Positions 26,670 through 35,920 of a stretch of DNA of 58,657 nucleotides are shown here, one piece after another. The DNA lies in assembly GCA_903834925.1 (NCBI GenBank), contig CAILLA010000115.1, positions 1-58,657 on the forward strand, in the 5' to 3' direction. The notes beneath the pieces are model-generated. The model made no database searches. It saw nothing but the letters and a program-made list of their open reading frames with translations, and was not told the DNA's origin. Every line of letters begins with the position of its first letter. The first letter of the stretch is position 1. The position numbers were made by a program, and so were the translations under genes. The stretch comes from an uncultured Schlesneria sp. (GTDB lineage Bacteria; Planctomycetota; Planctomycetia; Planctomycetales; Planctomycetaceae).

Positions 26670-26885
26670 ATGGCAAAATCTCCGGAAGAAATGAAACTCG
26701 CGATGATCGCCGGCCTGAAAGAAAGGACCGGCAAGACACTCGACGAATGGCTACGGATCCTCCGCTCAAGCGGGCTGACCAAGCACAAGGAATTTGTGAA
26801 CTTGCTCAAAGCATCGCATGAGATGACACACGGCTATGCGAACATGATCGCACTACAGGCCATCGATCTTCTATTGAATCATTAA
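26670..26885 (+). CDS. DUF4287 domain protein
   Basis: A 71-residue cytoplasmic protein consisting of one DUF4287 domain: MAKSPEEMKLAMIAGLKERTGKTLDEWL, then GLTKHKEFVNLLKASHEMTHGYANMIALQA, where the H-GYAN ending is diagnostic. An excellent AAGGAGG precedes the ATG at 26670; the in-frame start at 26622 is thus rejected. The family often occurs alone or fused to DUF5655 and has no established function. Confidence 0.88.
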   Translation: MAKSPEEMKLAMIAGLKERTGKTLDEWLRILRSSGLTKHKEFVNLLKASHEMTHGYANMIALQAIDLLLNH

Positions 26886-26953
26886 TTGCACGAGGTACAG
26901 TCGCTTCCTGTTCCTGATCACGTTTGACGTTCGTTTTGTAGGAGTCATCGGAA

Positions 26954-27676
26954 ATGTTACGTGTTTTTGCATTGCGATGCTTCCTCTTGTCGTTGGTGGC
27001 GCTCAATATCAATCCAGCGACTTTTGCCCAATCCGCAACAGAAAAGAATCCGTCCCCCGAAGTCGAAACAACCTGGTGGATTTTTCTGACGACGGGCAAA
27101 AGTACCCAGGGGACTGGGCGAGCTGAAATTGAAAAAATGCAGTCCGATCACCTGGCCAACTTTGGACGGTTGCATCAAGCCGGTCAGTTGCTGACCGCCG
27201 GGCCAATCGCCGATCCACAAAAGAAGCGGCGAGGCATCGTCGTCGTGAAGGCACCGGATTTGAAGTCGCTGAAGGAATTGTTCGAGCCCGATCCGTTTGT
27301 GAAAAACGGTTTCCTGGACATTGACGCGATCAAAATGGAGATCGCCGTTGGGGCGTATCAGAAAAACGTCGATCCGACAGCACTCGCTGAGTACCGCCTG
27401 GTGTTATTGGAAAAGTCGACTCCAGACGGCAATGAACTTGACGCTGAAGGACAAAAGAAAAACCTCGCATATTGTCAAACGATCCATGATGCCGAGCATC
27501 TATGCTTTACAGGGTGGCTCAGCGATGACAAACTTCCGCGTCGCGGCATTCTGATCTTCCGTAAACTCGATGAAGTAACACTCAATTCACTCGTCGACGA
27601 GTTACCTGCGGTGAAGTCCAAAACATGGAAGGCAACGACAATCCCACTCTACATGAGCGACGGAATTGTAAAGTAG
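26954..27676 (+). CDS. Exported protein with two YCII-related domains
   Basis: The 240-residue protein has a signal peptide (cleavage near TFAQS) and two consecutive ferredoxin-like YCII halves: WWIFLTTGKSTQGTGRAEIEKMQSDHLANFGRLHQAGQLLTAGPIAD...RGIVVVKAPDLKSLKELFEPDPFVKNGFLDID, then a more diverged second copy (YRLVLLEKSTPD ... CFTGWLSDDKLPRRGILIFRKLD). The first copy keeps the histidine (SDHLANF) and aspartate-proline features of the family. YCII proteins are usually single-domain and cytoplasmic; a secreted tandem form is uncommon. No substrate can be inferred. Confidence 0.85.
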   Translation: MLRVFALRCFLLSLVALNINPATFAQSATEKNPSPEVETTWWIFLTTGKSTQGTGRAEIEKMQSDHLANFGRLHQAGQLLTAGPIADPQKKRRGIVVVKAPDLKSLKELFEPDPFVKNGFLDIDAIKMEIAVGAYQKNVDPTALAEYRLVLLEKSTPDGNELDAEGQKKNLAYCQTIHDAEHLCFTGWLSDDKLPRRGILIFRKLDEVTLNSLVDELPAVKSKTWKATTIPLYMSDGIVK

Positions 27677-27873
27677 CTGTGTGAAACATATGAGCGAAAG
27701 TAAAATGAGGCGCAACGGTTTTCTGGTTTTGGATCTGGACTCACGACGAATATGAGCAAATGCTTTCTGGGTATCGGTGGAGCGGATGGACGTTGATGAG
27801 GCAAACAAGACATTCAATACCGAATGCAAGTACGTAGACAGTTCATTTAGCGTTCGGCGGAGCAAGCGAAACG

Positions 27874-28311
27874 GTGAAGACCCACGTGCTGGTCCTTGTC
27901 CCATACGATGTCTCGGGGGGTGAGCTTAGCGAAGCTGTGGTGCATCGACTGGAACTTCACCGTCGCATTGAGACTGACGAGTCGCCACGCCCCGGCAGAT
28001 TCGACTACCTTGTCGGTGCATTTCAGAAAACTTTCAACGATCCAATCGCAGAGGGACGATTGCCAAGGAGGGAACGCCGTTCGTGGTCCGGAAACATTTG
28101 CGATAAATCTCGTGTTCCTCAGGACCTCGTCCCGGGTGCCTTGGTCACGTTGGACGGGGCGTGGCACGACTTGAGTGATTTCGGCTGGCGAATGGTTGAC
28201 GAACCGAGCGCGGCGAACGAAGACTCTTTCGCCCGATGGAGTACACATTGCCGAATATTGTTGGCCGCAGCTTCTGATTGCTGGGTCCTCGAAGTTTGGA
28301 CGCATTCATAA
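27874..28311 (+). CDS. Hypothetical protein
   Basis: A 145-residue frame with a GTG start at 27874, preceded by GGCGGAGC about 13 bases upstream. The sequence looks like a compact cytoplasmic protein (THVLVLVPYDVSGGELSEAV, RFDYLVGAFQKTF, DLVPGALVTLDGAWHDLSDFGWRM, RWSTHCRILLAAASDCWVLEVWTH). The pattern of a DGxWHDL.DFGW segment followed by W....  resembles small hypothetical proteins seen in other bacteria, but I cannot name a family. The minus-strand frame across the same bases looks like its shadow. Confidence 0.6.
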   Translation: MKTHVLVLVPYDVSGGELSEAVVHRLELHRRIETDESPRPGRFDYLVGAFQKTFNDPIAEGRLPRRERRSWSGNICDKSRVPQDLVPGALVTLDGAWHDLSDFGWRMVDEPSAANEDSFARWSTHCRILLAAASDCWVLEVWTHS

Positions 28312-29020
28312 GACAAAAGAGGCCGATCGAGTCGGTCACCTTGACCTGTAGTCGCTGGCGGTTCAAAGTGTTGGCGTGTTGATTGAATGCCTGTTGTTAA
28401 TCGTGTCTTTCATGGTGGAAAAAACCAAAGATTTCACGACTAATAAACGCATTTCACAACCGCTCTTTTCGTTGGCTGAATCAAATTGTATCGTAATTCA
28501 TTGAAGTAATGGGTGACACCGCACATCCTCAACATTTGACAGTTCATGCGATGCCGCGAGCAGGTGTTAGTTTGTTTGATCTTGGCCGCAATTCATTCAT
28601 ATTTAACGATTTAGGATCGAAGATCGCATTTGACAACTAATCGCATTTTTTAACGAAGCGCAGTGCCCCCAAGGGCGATTGCCTAAAGCTCGCGCTTTTT
28701 TGTCAGTCATCACAGCAATCGAGGCGTCCTTTTTGCCGACCAATGCTGCAATTCTGGGAAGCGTTTAGCACCCCGAATCCAACGCACCGCGATTTGAAAC
28801 CGCAGAAACCAGCTGATTTTTATAACGTTTCCGTGAGAATTCAATTTGCGTTCAGAATTGCAACGGCACGCGGATTGCTTCCTTCAGGTCTGAATTCTTC
28901 TGCGTGAACGGTGGCGCGTCCGATGGCACGTTGAAAACCTTAACATATTTTCATCATCGTTATGGCGGTCTCGTTGCTATTGAACCTGATCCTTCTGTTT
29001 TCTCATGAGGAGTTTCTCTG
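28312..29020. other. Intergenic region upstream of the DUF1559 gene
   Basis: About 710 bases without a gene. AT-rich stretches near 28440-28660 could hold promoters; TTGACA occurs at about 28536 and 28630 but without good -10 partners. A short stem AGC/GCT followed by six Ts near 28688-28703 could be a weak terminator. Nothing else stands out. Confidence 0.45.
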
Positions 29021-30061
29021 ATGTCGATTTACCGAACTCGTTCAAAACCTGGCAATTCACGATCCGGATTCACTTTAATCGAACTGCTAGTGGTGATTGC
29101 GATCATTGCCGTACTCATCGCGTTACTCTTGCCAGCGGTGCAACAGGCGCGGGAAGCTGCCCGACGGACGCAATGCCGCAACAACCTCAAGCAACTGGGG
29201 CTGGCGTGCCACAACTACGAGAGTTCGTTTGGTAGGCTACCGGCATCACGAATGAGTCTCGGATTCTGCCAGATCGCGAGTGCCGCCAACGTTCCCGACC
29301 GGAACACTCGTAACGCAACAGGTCACACATCCTTGCTACCGTACCTGGATCAGACACCGCTTTACAACAGCCTGAATTTTGGGGCCGCGTTCGGCAACCT
29401 TGTCCAAACCGGCGGGAATCCCGTCTCACAACCCGATGCGACGGCTTCCGGGCATGCGGCGCTTTCTTCAACGGTAGTTCCGGCATTCTTTTGTCCGTCA
29501 GATTCGGGGCCTCAACGCGATCAGTCTGTCGCCTTGTATGGCCCGGATCTGGGTGCTAATACATCTTTGTCCTATGCCAAGACCTGTTACGACTTTGTAA
29601 CACCATGTCTTTCGTTGAGAAATTACAACTATCACAACTCACTCACCACAGACACTCGGTATCTTTTCGGTGAAAACAGCTACGTTCCCTTTGCACACTG
29701 CACTGATGGTCTCAGCAATACCTTGATGATGGCCGAGATTACCTTACAGACGTTTAACGGCAGATCACCCGGATGGTCTTTCGCTGGTTGGGTTTCCGTC
29801 GGTGTCGATCCAGTCGGCAAGTTCAATGTCACATTCCCAGCGACTGGTATTAATGTCTGGAACTACAACAATAACACCAGCGGTCTCAATAAGACACCAG
29901 GACGACGCGCGAGTTGGTACAACTGCGCCAGCATGCATACTGGAGGTGCCCATGCGGTTCTCGGCGATGGTGGCGTAAGGTTTCTCTCCGAAAATACCGA
30001 TCTGACGGTTTTGACTTTTCTCTGCCGTGCGGCTGATGGTCAGGTATTAGGAAGCTTCTAA
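29021..30061 (+). CDS. DUF1559 prepilin-like protein
   Basis: This 346-residue protein starts with a type IV prepilin-like signal, SGFTLIELLVVIAIIAVLIALLLPAVQQAREAARR, cleaved before F by the prepilin peptidase. It ends with the DUF1559 C-terminal H-x9-DG motif (HTGGAHAVLGDGGVRFLSEN). A good AGGAG lies 10 bases before the ATG. Planctomycetes carry dozens of such pseudopilins, thought to form large extracellular fibres or pili-like structures. The following lipoprotein gene is a usual neighbour. Confidence 0.95.
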   Translation: MSIYRTRSKPGNSRSGFTLIELLVVIAIIAVLIALLLPAVQQAREAARRTQCRNNLKQLGLACHNYESSFGRLPASRMSLGFCQIASAANVPDRNTRNATGHTSLLPYLDQTPLYNSLNFGAAFGNLVQTGGNPVSQPDATASGHAALSSTVVPAFFCPSDSGPQRDQSVALYGPDLGANTSLSYAKTCYDFVTPCLSLRNYNYHNSLTTDTRYLFGENSYVPFAHCTDGLSNTLMMAEITLQTFNGRSPGWSFAGWVSVGVDPVGKFNVTFPATGINVWNYNNNTSGLNKTPGRRASWYNCASMHTGGAHAVLGDGGVRFLSENTDLTVLTFLCRAADGQVLGSF

Positions 30062-30221
30062 GCAAGATGGCGATTGAGTCACGCCATAAGCCATGAGATT
30101 TACAATCGGGCACAACCTGCTCGCGGCTTTTAATTCCTTGGATCACTGACAGATCAAGAGATGTTCAACCCGGGATCTTGGCTTTACGAAGCACTGATGG
30201 CATTTTCTTTGGAGCTTCAAG

Positions 30222-30692
30222 ATGATTCGAAGTTTCTCGCAAATGACTTGTTCGCTTTTGACGGTCGTATTGCTCGCTGGTTGCGGTAAGAGCGACGGTT
30301 TTAAAAGAGCTCCCCTTGTCGGAATATTGACCCTTCAAGGTTCCCCCCTCGCCGGAGCGTCGGTTGAATTCACTCCGGTCGGCGGAACTCTCGGTCCGGG
30401 AGCGATCGGCGTGGCCGATGCTGATGGCAAGTTCCAGGTGATAAGTTCCCGCCGCGGCCACGAAGGGATTCCGCCGGGCGAATACACCGTCCGCGTCAGC
30501 CTGTTCGCCGACGAGGACGGGACGCCGCTGGACCCCGAAGCCACACAGGCCGATAATCCTTTCTCTTACGAAGCCATCCCCGAGCCCTATTCGGGTGCTG
30601 GTTCGCCCCTGAAGGTTTCGATTCCCGATGAGGGGGGCGAAGTGGAAGTCGATGTCCCGGCAAAACTGATTCCGCCACGAAAGAAGAAATAG
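30222..30692 (+). CDS. Lipoprotein with carboxypeptidase-regulatory-like fold
   Basis: A 156-residue lipoprotein with lipobox LLAGC near residue 20. The mature part is a small transthyretin/carboxypeptidase-regulatory-like beta domain: VGILTLQGSPLAGASVEFTPVG, then GVADADGKFQVI and GIPPGEYTVRVSLF. Such proteins regularly follow DUF1559 genes in planctomycetes; a link to the pseudopilin is likely but unproven. A GGAG precedes the ATG by 9 bases. Confidence 0.85.
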   Translation: MIRSFSQMTCSLLTVVLLAGCGKSDGFKRAPLVGILTLQGSPLAGASVEFTPVGGTLGPGAIGVADADGKFQVISSRRGHEGIPPGEYTVRVSLFADEDGTPLDPEATQADNPFSYEAIPEPYSGAGSPLKVSIPDEGGEVEVDVPAKLIPPRKKK

Positions 30693-30731
30693 CGAATCAA
30701 GCTCGGTTTCCAATAGAAGAGAACTTATTTC

Positions 30732-31235
30732 ATGGCTCGTCCCTCACACTTGATAATTGTGCTGCTAACGCCATTTATAATCTCAGTTTGGTATTGCATG
30801 ATGATAGGGTTTCTGGCGGGATGCAACGCCGAAATCGCCAAACCCAAGACTGCGACTCAAACACACGCGATTACTGCAACGGTAACCGACCCCACACCGG
30901 GTGTCGTAGAAATCACGAGCGTAAAGGCCCAGCGGAACACTGAAAACATCGTTTCCTTCGAGGTGGAGTACAAGTTCACTTCGGGGAAACCGATTAAGAA
31001 TTACATGCTTAACCTGGGTTTCCCCGGTACTTCGATCGCTGGCCAGAAACCGATGGACTCGTGGGAAGTGAAACCCGAGGGGACAATCAAAACAGGGCTG
31101 CCAGTCGCCGATATCGAAGCAATGTCTTATGAAGTCACATTCTCCGAAGCCGATTCCCCCGACCGCGGCTACACCATCATTTCAAACAAATTCGCTGGAG
31201 TGATCGAACTCGCCGTGGAGTCGGTGTCGAAGTGA
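30732..31235 (+). CDS. Hypothetical lipoprotein
   Basis: A 167-residue protein with a long hydrophobic leader and lipobox FLAGC near residue 31, followed by a threonine-rich linker and a beta-sandwich-like domain (GVVEITSVKAQRNTENIVSFEVEYKFTSG, VTFSEADSPDRGYTIISNKFAG). It follows the previous lipoprotein by 39 bases and probably belongs to the DUF1559 unit. No known family was recognised. Confidence 0.75.
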   Translation: MARPSHLIIVLLTPFIISVWYCMMIGFLAGCNAEIAKPKTATQTHAITATVTDPTPGVVEITSVKAQRNTENIVSFEVEYKFTSGKPIKNYMLNLGFPGTSIAGQKPMDSWEVKPEGTIKTGLPVADIEAMSYEVTFSEADSPDRGYTIISNKFAGVIELAVESVSK

Positions 31236-31346
31236 CGATGCGTCTGAATATGACCAATGGGCGAAGTGGACACAATTTTTCTGTTGCATCAACGCCAAAC
31301 TGCAGCAGAAAATCGGCAGAGAATCGCTACAAACTCCATATCAACT

Positions 31347-31745
31347 CTACGTGACACTGGCGAAAGCATTAGTGAGCGGACTCGTCAGAACCACCGTGTA
31401 GCCTTCGGTATCTCTGAGCCAATACTCCCAGTTTCCGTTTTCGCTGAGCTGACTTGGCCTGAGAACTTGTACGTTCATAACCTCTGCTCGCGCGACTGCG
31501 GCACGAAAATCTTCGAGCTCAAACCAAAGGATTACTCCGTTCCCATACGGCTTGAGCGATGGGTCACCAAGCGGACCATGGTGATGCTCAATTTCCCACC
31601 GGTGAAGTTGCAGGACAAGTCGATCACCGTCATTGAGTCGCTCGTACTCATGGCCACCATGTCCGCTTGTAAGCCCAAGCAGCTCTTGGTACCAGCGGCT
31701 ACTCGATACGACATCCCGAACACAAATCAACGGTGCGAGTTTCAT
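31347..31745 (-). CDS. Glyoxalase/bleomycin-resistance (VOC) fold protein
   Basis: A 132-residue single-domain VOC protein: LAPLICVRDVVSSSRWYQELLGLTSGHGGHEYERL, then LHRWEIEHHHGPLGDPSLKPYGNGVILWFELEDFRAAVARAEVMNVQVL, ending YWLRDTEGYTVVLTSPL. The usual metal positions are an initial polar residue, central histidines and the DTEG-Y end. The open frame runs up to 31832, but the ATG at 31745 with AGGGAAA upstream fits the family. It could be a lyase, dioxygenase or resistance protein; the substrate is unknown. Confidence 0.88.
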   Translation of the reverse strand: MKLAPLICVRDVVSSSRWYQELLGLTSGHGGHEYERLNDGDRLVLQLHRWEIEHHHGPLGDPSLKPYGNGVILWFELEDFRAAVARAEVMNVQVLRPSQLSENGNWEYWLRDTEGYTVVLTSPLTNAFASVT

Positions 31746-31800
31746 GGTTTTCCCTGGGTGGATCAATGCAGAACAGCGAGCCATGCATGGCCGAACTAAT

Positions 31801-31928
31801 CGATATCCGTGATTGTTTGCTGACGACACCAATATTCCAGGATATCCGCGATATCGCGTTGCTTTTCAACTATCGCGGACGTGATGATATTATCACAATG
31901 GCGTCTTGCAAGTGGATTTTGCCGCGAA
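31801..31928 (-). repeat. Interspersed repeat, copy 2
   Basis: Inverted partner of the repeat at 25843-25967 (about 69 of 88 ungapped positions identical by hand count). The dyad TCCGCGATA/TATCGCGGA is kept with a changed loop. Together the two copies bracket about 6 kb. It lies directly upstream of the VOC gene start on the minus strand. Confidence 0.8.
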
Positions 31929-32189
31929 AACGGACCGTTTTTATTCGTTGACTATCTCTGCCCGCTGCCAAAGCACAGGGCCTCCTCCGATGGCATGTCA
32001 ATCTGACACGAACCGTATCAAACAACGATCTTTCACACGCTTCCAGCACAAATGTTAAGGACATCGAGGAATTGGAGATGAGATAGGCATGAAAGTGTAG
32101 GTAATTCTCCCCAAATGAATCAGCAACGGTTTTCGCTTTAAATATCGCCCACTGGCGGACGTCGCTATTATTTTCACGAGGAAATTGAA
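31929..32189. other. Intergenic region upstream of the sulfatase
   Basis: Together with repeat copy 2 this forms a gene-free stretch of about 440 bases between divergent genes. A GAGGAAATT ribosome-binding site for the sulfatase lies at its end. I see no RNA gene or clear promoter. Confidence 0.45.
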
Positions 32190-33623
32190 ATGGATTTGTT
32201 GACCAGTATCAGGACCAGGTTTTCGGCCAGTCGATTGTTTTTGTGTTTAGCATCCTACCTGGTACTTTTGTCAGCCAATTCGTTGACTTCGGCCGAGGAC
32301 AATCCTCCGCAGCCGATGAATGTTTTGTTCATCGCCATTGATGACCTGAATCACTGGGTTGGTCATCTCGGTCGTAATCCGCAGGCGAAAACCCCGAATA
32401 TTGATCGACTTGCTAAGCGTGGCGTCGCGTTTAAGCATGCGTACTGCGCTGCCCCAGTGTGCAATCCTTCGCGGGCAGCCCTGATGTCCGGTATGCGGCC
32501 GGGAACAACAGGAGTCTATGACAATGGGCAAGACTGGAAACCTGTGATTCCTGTCAAAGCCACTCTGACGACGCAATTCCTGAACACAGGCTATGAGGTC
32601 TTCGGTGCAGGGAAAATCTATCACGCGAGCGTCCATCGCGATGGCGAATGGACGAGTTACTTCGAAGACCGACGTACCAGGCAGAAAAAGTTGCTGGCGC
32701 ATCCGTCGGCCAAAGACGACGGAGTTGGTGGGATCGCCTTTAAACCGCTTGTTGACGACGCGCGACTGGCTGACGAGATCAACGTTGACCATGGAATTGC
32801 TCAACTCGAAGCCAGACACGACAAGCCGTTTTTCCTGGCGTTAGGACTTCACAAGCCGCATATGGCTTGGGATGTTCCTAAGAAATTCTACGACTTGTTT
32901 CCGCTCGAATCGATTGAACTTCCGCCAACAACAGAAGACGACCTAAGCGATGTGCCGGCGGCTGGTATTGCGATGGCCAAGCCGCAAGGTGATCACCGCA
33001 AGATTCTCAAATCGGGGCGTTGGAAAGAGGCCATTCAGGGCTATCTGGCCGCGATCGCTTATTGCGACGCTCAGGTCGGTCGACTTCTTGATGGGCTTGA
33101 TCGGTCCTCCTACGCATCGAACACGATGATCGTGCTCTGGGGTGATCATGGCTGGCATCTCGGCGAGAAAGAACATTGGCGAAAATTTGCCCTTTGGGAA
33201 GAATCGACGCGAACCCCATTCATCTGGGTTGTTCCTGGAGTCACAACTCCCGATTCAACCTGTGAACGCACGGTCGATTTGACGAGTGTTTATCCCACGC
33301 TTTGCGATCTGGCAGGAATACCGATTCCGGCTCATGTTGAAGGGAAAAGTATCAAATCACTTTTACGGAACCCTCAGGCCTTCTGGGATCATCCCGCAAT
33401 CACGACGTGGCATCGGAATAACCACGCAATTCGGACCGAGCGTTGGCGATATATTCGCTATGCGGATTGCGGCGAGGAGCTCTATGACCACGAGAACGAC
33501 CCTTACGAGTGGAAAAACCTCGCAAACGATTCCACGCAGCAGGCAACGAAAAGACTTTTACAGTCGTTCCTGCCAGAACGTAACGCACCCGAACTTCCTC
33601 GAAACCGTAACGACGGAGAATGA
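32190..33623 (+). CDS. Sulfatase, iduronate-2-sulfatase-like, exported
   Basis: This 477-residue enzyme has a signal peptide (about residues 1-35) and the sulfatase fold. Metal ligands are seen in NVLFIAIDDLNHWVG (D51, D52). The active-site signature is CNPSRAALMSG, with C91 expected to be converted to formylglycine and R95 beside it. GDHGWHLGEKEHWRKFALWEE near 318-338 matches the iduronate-2-sulfatase subgroup. It would remove sulfate esters from polysaccharides outside the cytoplasm. Planctomycetes are rich in such enzymes. It converges with the protease-nuclease gene, with 9 bases between their ends. The SUMF1-fold protein at 173-1162 is unlikely to be its activator. Confidence 0.93.
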   Translation: MDLLTSIRTRFSASRLFLCLASYLVLLSANSLTSAEDNPPQPMNVLFIAIDDLNHWVGHLGRNPQAKTPNIDRLAKRGVAFKHAYCAAPVCNPSRAALMSGMRPGTTGVYDNGQDWKPVIPVKATLTTQFLNTGYEVFGAGKIYHASVHRDGEWTSYFEDRRTRQKKLLAHPSAKDDGVGGIAFKPLVDDARLADEINVDHGIAQLEARHDKPFFLALGLHKPHMAWDVPKKFYDLFPLESIELPPTTEDDLSDVPAAGIAMAKPQGDHRKILKSGRWKEAIQGYLAAIAYCDAQVGRLLDGLDRSSYASNTMIVLWGDHGWHLGEKEHWRKFALWEESTRTPFIWVVPGVTTPDSTCERTVDLTSVYPTLCDLAGIPIPAHVEGKSIKSLLRNPQAFWDHPAITTWHRNNHAIRTERWRYIRYADCGEELYDHENDPYEWKNLANDSTQQATKRLLQSFLPERNAPELPRNRNDGE

Positions 33624-33632
33624 CAGGACCGA

Positions 33633-35849
33633 TTATAAAACGATGTCGTCCAGTGAATTGACGACGATCATGGCGGTGTCGCCGGTGAAACTTTCAGTCG
33701 CCTCTGGCTTTTCCATGACGTCCCAACCGTCGAATGGACCAAAATCAAGCCCGGTCCGCGATTCCAAATCCTTTATACGAACTTGGACCGTTTTATATTC
33801 ACCGACTTCAAATTCTTCTTTTAAATCTGCGATCAGTTCTGCCTGGGACAAAACGAACGCTGCCACCGACGGTTTTCCAGAATCGTTGGCGAAGGCGATG
33901 ATTTTCCAGAACTCTTTGGGCAACTTGACGCCTCGATAAACGCGATCGGAATTTCGGAAAACGGGTCCGTTGAAAATCGACAGCTTTCGTTGGTTCTTTT
34001 TCCCCTGAGTCGCCACGTGCTTCTCAAGTTGACCCCAAAGCTTCAGACCCGCCGGCGCGCTTTGAGTCTTCCCCTGGTTGGTGATTTCGTGCTGTGGCGA
34101 GCAGTTCGTAAAGTGAAACGTGTCGTCGTTGCCGAGTTGCGCTTCCTCTTCTGTTTCTCCCCATGCCGAATCGGCGCGACGGACCAGGTGTCCTCGATCC
34201 AATGGATTGTCAGCGTAAAGATCTTCACCCGCTTGAAGTTCTTTTGGAGTCACACGTGGATCGTAATACCATTTGTCCTTGGATTCTCGGGACAACTGCA
34301 CGGGTGCAATGGGGTCAAAATTGACCCCGGCGACAAACGCCAGTTGCCGATCTTTGTTAAAAAGGACGCTGTAATGATGGTATTTCAACTCGAACGTTTT
34401 GACACCGTTTGCGTCCTTGAATTGATACGCTTTCAAGCGAGTCGCGTTCGTGAGAGACGGAAATGGAACTGTGAATCCCAGAAAATCCACGACGTATCCC
34501 GGTCGATGAGCATAGGTCGGGTCGTCAGGGTCTGGCTTGACGACGGACGTGGCCGCCTCATCGGTACGAATCAACGGTGATTGTGTCCGAAAATTCGCCG
34601 TTTGTGGCACCGCGAGATTGCCAAGACTGACCGTAATCTGAAGCGGAATTGTCATTGTGATTCGGCCGTGATTATCGGCTACGTATGGGTAATCCACGTC
34701 GTCTCGGATCACAGGCGGATTGGGACTTACAGGTTTGGGCTCCCGCACCGTGATGCCTTCGTCGACTTCTGGACGTTTCGCGTCCAGTAATTCCTTCATT
34801 AACGGCATTGCTGCAGTGGGAACTGATGCCTTACTGATGAACTCAACAAGCTTCGAAATCCGCACACCTTCGTTTGCGACCCATTCAAGCCGACTGGGAT
34901 CGTCCCCTTTCCGCCAGACTTTGCCATCGGTGCCGATCAAGTCTCCATTATTGTTCTTTTTGGGTATGCCGCTATGGTGCAAGGCCACGACTTCCCATTG
35001 GTCATTAAATACGGGCGAGCCGGATGAGCCTGGTTCTGTATCCGCTTCGTAATGATAGAACAGGTCTTCTCCGTCCAAGCCGTCGATTAAACGATTCTCG
35101 CGGATCACGACTTGTTTTGTTTCCCCCTTGGGATGTTGAACGATGTTAATCGACTCACCAGCCACAATCTTGCCTGGTTCTTTAATCAGTGGACACCATC
35201 CGTAGGCGCGAAGTTCCTGACTTGGAGCGACGGCAACAAGTGCAAAGTCGAGCGATTGGTCGTTCAGAAAGAAACTTTCGGGTTCAAGATTCAGTGTCAG
35301 CACTGGCAAATCCTTGCCTAGCCGATCCCTTTGAAAATTGAATTCAACTGTCGACTGGCTCGCGAGATCCGATGAAGGAAGAACATGGTGGTTCGTAATC
35401 AGGAGACTGGGCGAAACCATGAAGCCGGTTCCGTAGCCGATGCGCCCACCTCCGAGTTTGGTAACAACGCGGGCGACAGATTTCGCAACGTAAAGTGCCT
35501 GCTCGAGAAACGAAACGTATTGAAAATCGCGAGTCTGGCCGATGATCCGTTCCAGGAACGCATCGCTAATCGATTCCGCAGTCACCTCGGGAGTGCCGGT
35601 TGCGCGCTCGATACATGACTCGTACGGGCCGATCATTGCCGTCGTCAATTGCGGTGCCGTGTTGTCGATACTGCGTAAAAGTCGATTGGCCCGAGCTGCG
35701 CGTCGCTCGGCGGTGTCGAGTTTCGAGTATTGTTTCTTCCGAACAGCTTCTTCGAACTTGGAATGTTGCTTGCTTCGTTCCCCCCATCGATTTGCTGCCT
35801 GTTGAGCGGCGTTCATATCGAATGAATATTGGGCATCAGGAATTGCCAT
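33633..35849 (-). CDS. Trypsin-like protease fused to DNA/RNA non-specific endonuclease
   Basis: A 738-residue two-enzyme fusion without signal peptide. Residues 1-120 are helical and charged. A chymotrypsin-fold protease follows, with GTGFMVSPSLLITNHHVL (catalytic H155), SLDFALVAV (D201) and TEPGSSGSPVFN (S276), all intact. After a proline-rich linker (about 355-395) and a beta-rich part comes a beta-beta-alpha metal nuclease of the NucA/EndoG type: LYADNPLDRGHLVRRADSAWG (DRGH at 551-554, general base H554) and FTNCSPQHEITNQG (probable metal ligand N591). CGAGG lies 5 bases before the ATG. It is the third gene of a minus-strand set with a ferritin-like protein and an S1/P1 nuclease. It may be an effector activated by proteolysis; this is inference. 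Confidence 0.92.
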   Translation of the reverse strand: MAIPDAQYSFDMNAAQQAANRWGERSKQHSKFEEAVRKKQYSKLDTAERRAARANRLLRSIDNTAPQLTTAMIGPYESCIERATGTPEVTAESISDAFLERIIGQTRDFQYVSFLEQALYVAKSVARVVTKLGGGRIGYGTGFMVSPSLLITNHHVLPSSDLASQSTVEFNFQRDRLGKDLPVLTLNLEPESFFLNDQSLDFALVAVAPSQELRAYGWCPLIKEPGKIVAGESINIVQHPKGETKQVVIRENRLIDGLDGEDLFYHYEADTEPGSSGSPVFNDQWEVVALHHSGIPKKNNNGDLIGTDGKVWRKGDDPSRLEWVANEGVRISKLVEFISKASVPTAAMPLMKELLDAKRPEVDEGITVREPKPVSPNPPVIRDDVDYPYVADNHGRITMTIPLQITVSLGNLAVPQTANFRTQSPLIRTDEAATSVVKPDPDDPTYAHRPGYVVDFLGFTVPFPSLTNATRLKAYQFKDANGVKTFELKYHHYSVLFNKDRQLAFVAGVNFDPIAPVQLSRESKDKWYYDPRVTPKELQAGEDLYADNPLDRGHLVRRADSAWGETEEEAQLGNDDTFHFTNCSPQHEITNQGKTQSAPAGLKLWGQLEKHVATQGKKNQRKLSIFNGPVFRNSDRVYRGVKLPKEFWKIIAFANDSGKPSVAAFVLSQAELIADLKEEFEVGEYKTVQVRIKDLESRTGLDFGPFDGWDVMEKPEATESFTGDTAMIVVNSLDDIVL

Positions 35850-35920
35850 TAGAACCTCGAAATTCGTGGGGTGAGATCACGCGGATATCAAAATGTCAAC
35901 AATTTTGAAGTTGTCTATCA

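Noticed and set aside
31257-31799. A 180-codon plus-strand frame opposite the VOC gene
   Set aside because: The minus strand encodes a clear VOC protein; the plus frame has no recognisable features.
33286-33939. A 217-codon plus-strand frame spanning the ends of the sulfatase and the protease-nuclease gene
   Set aside because: It is out of frame with the sulfatase and antisense to the nuclease domain; both of those are well supported.
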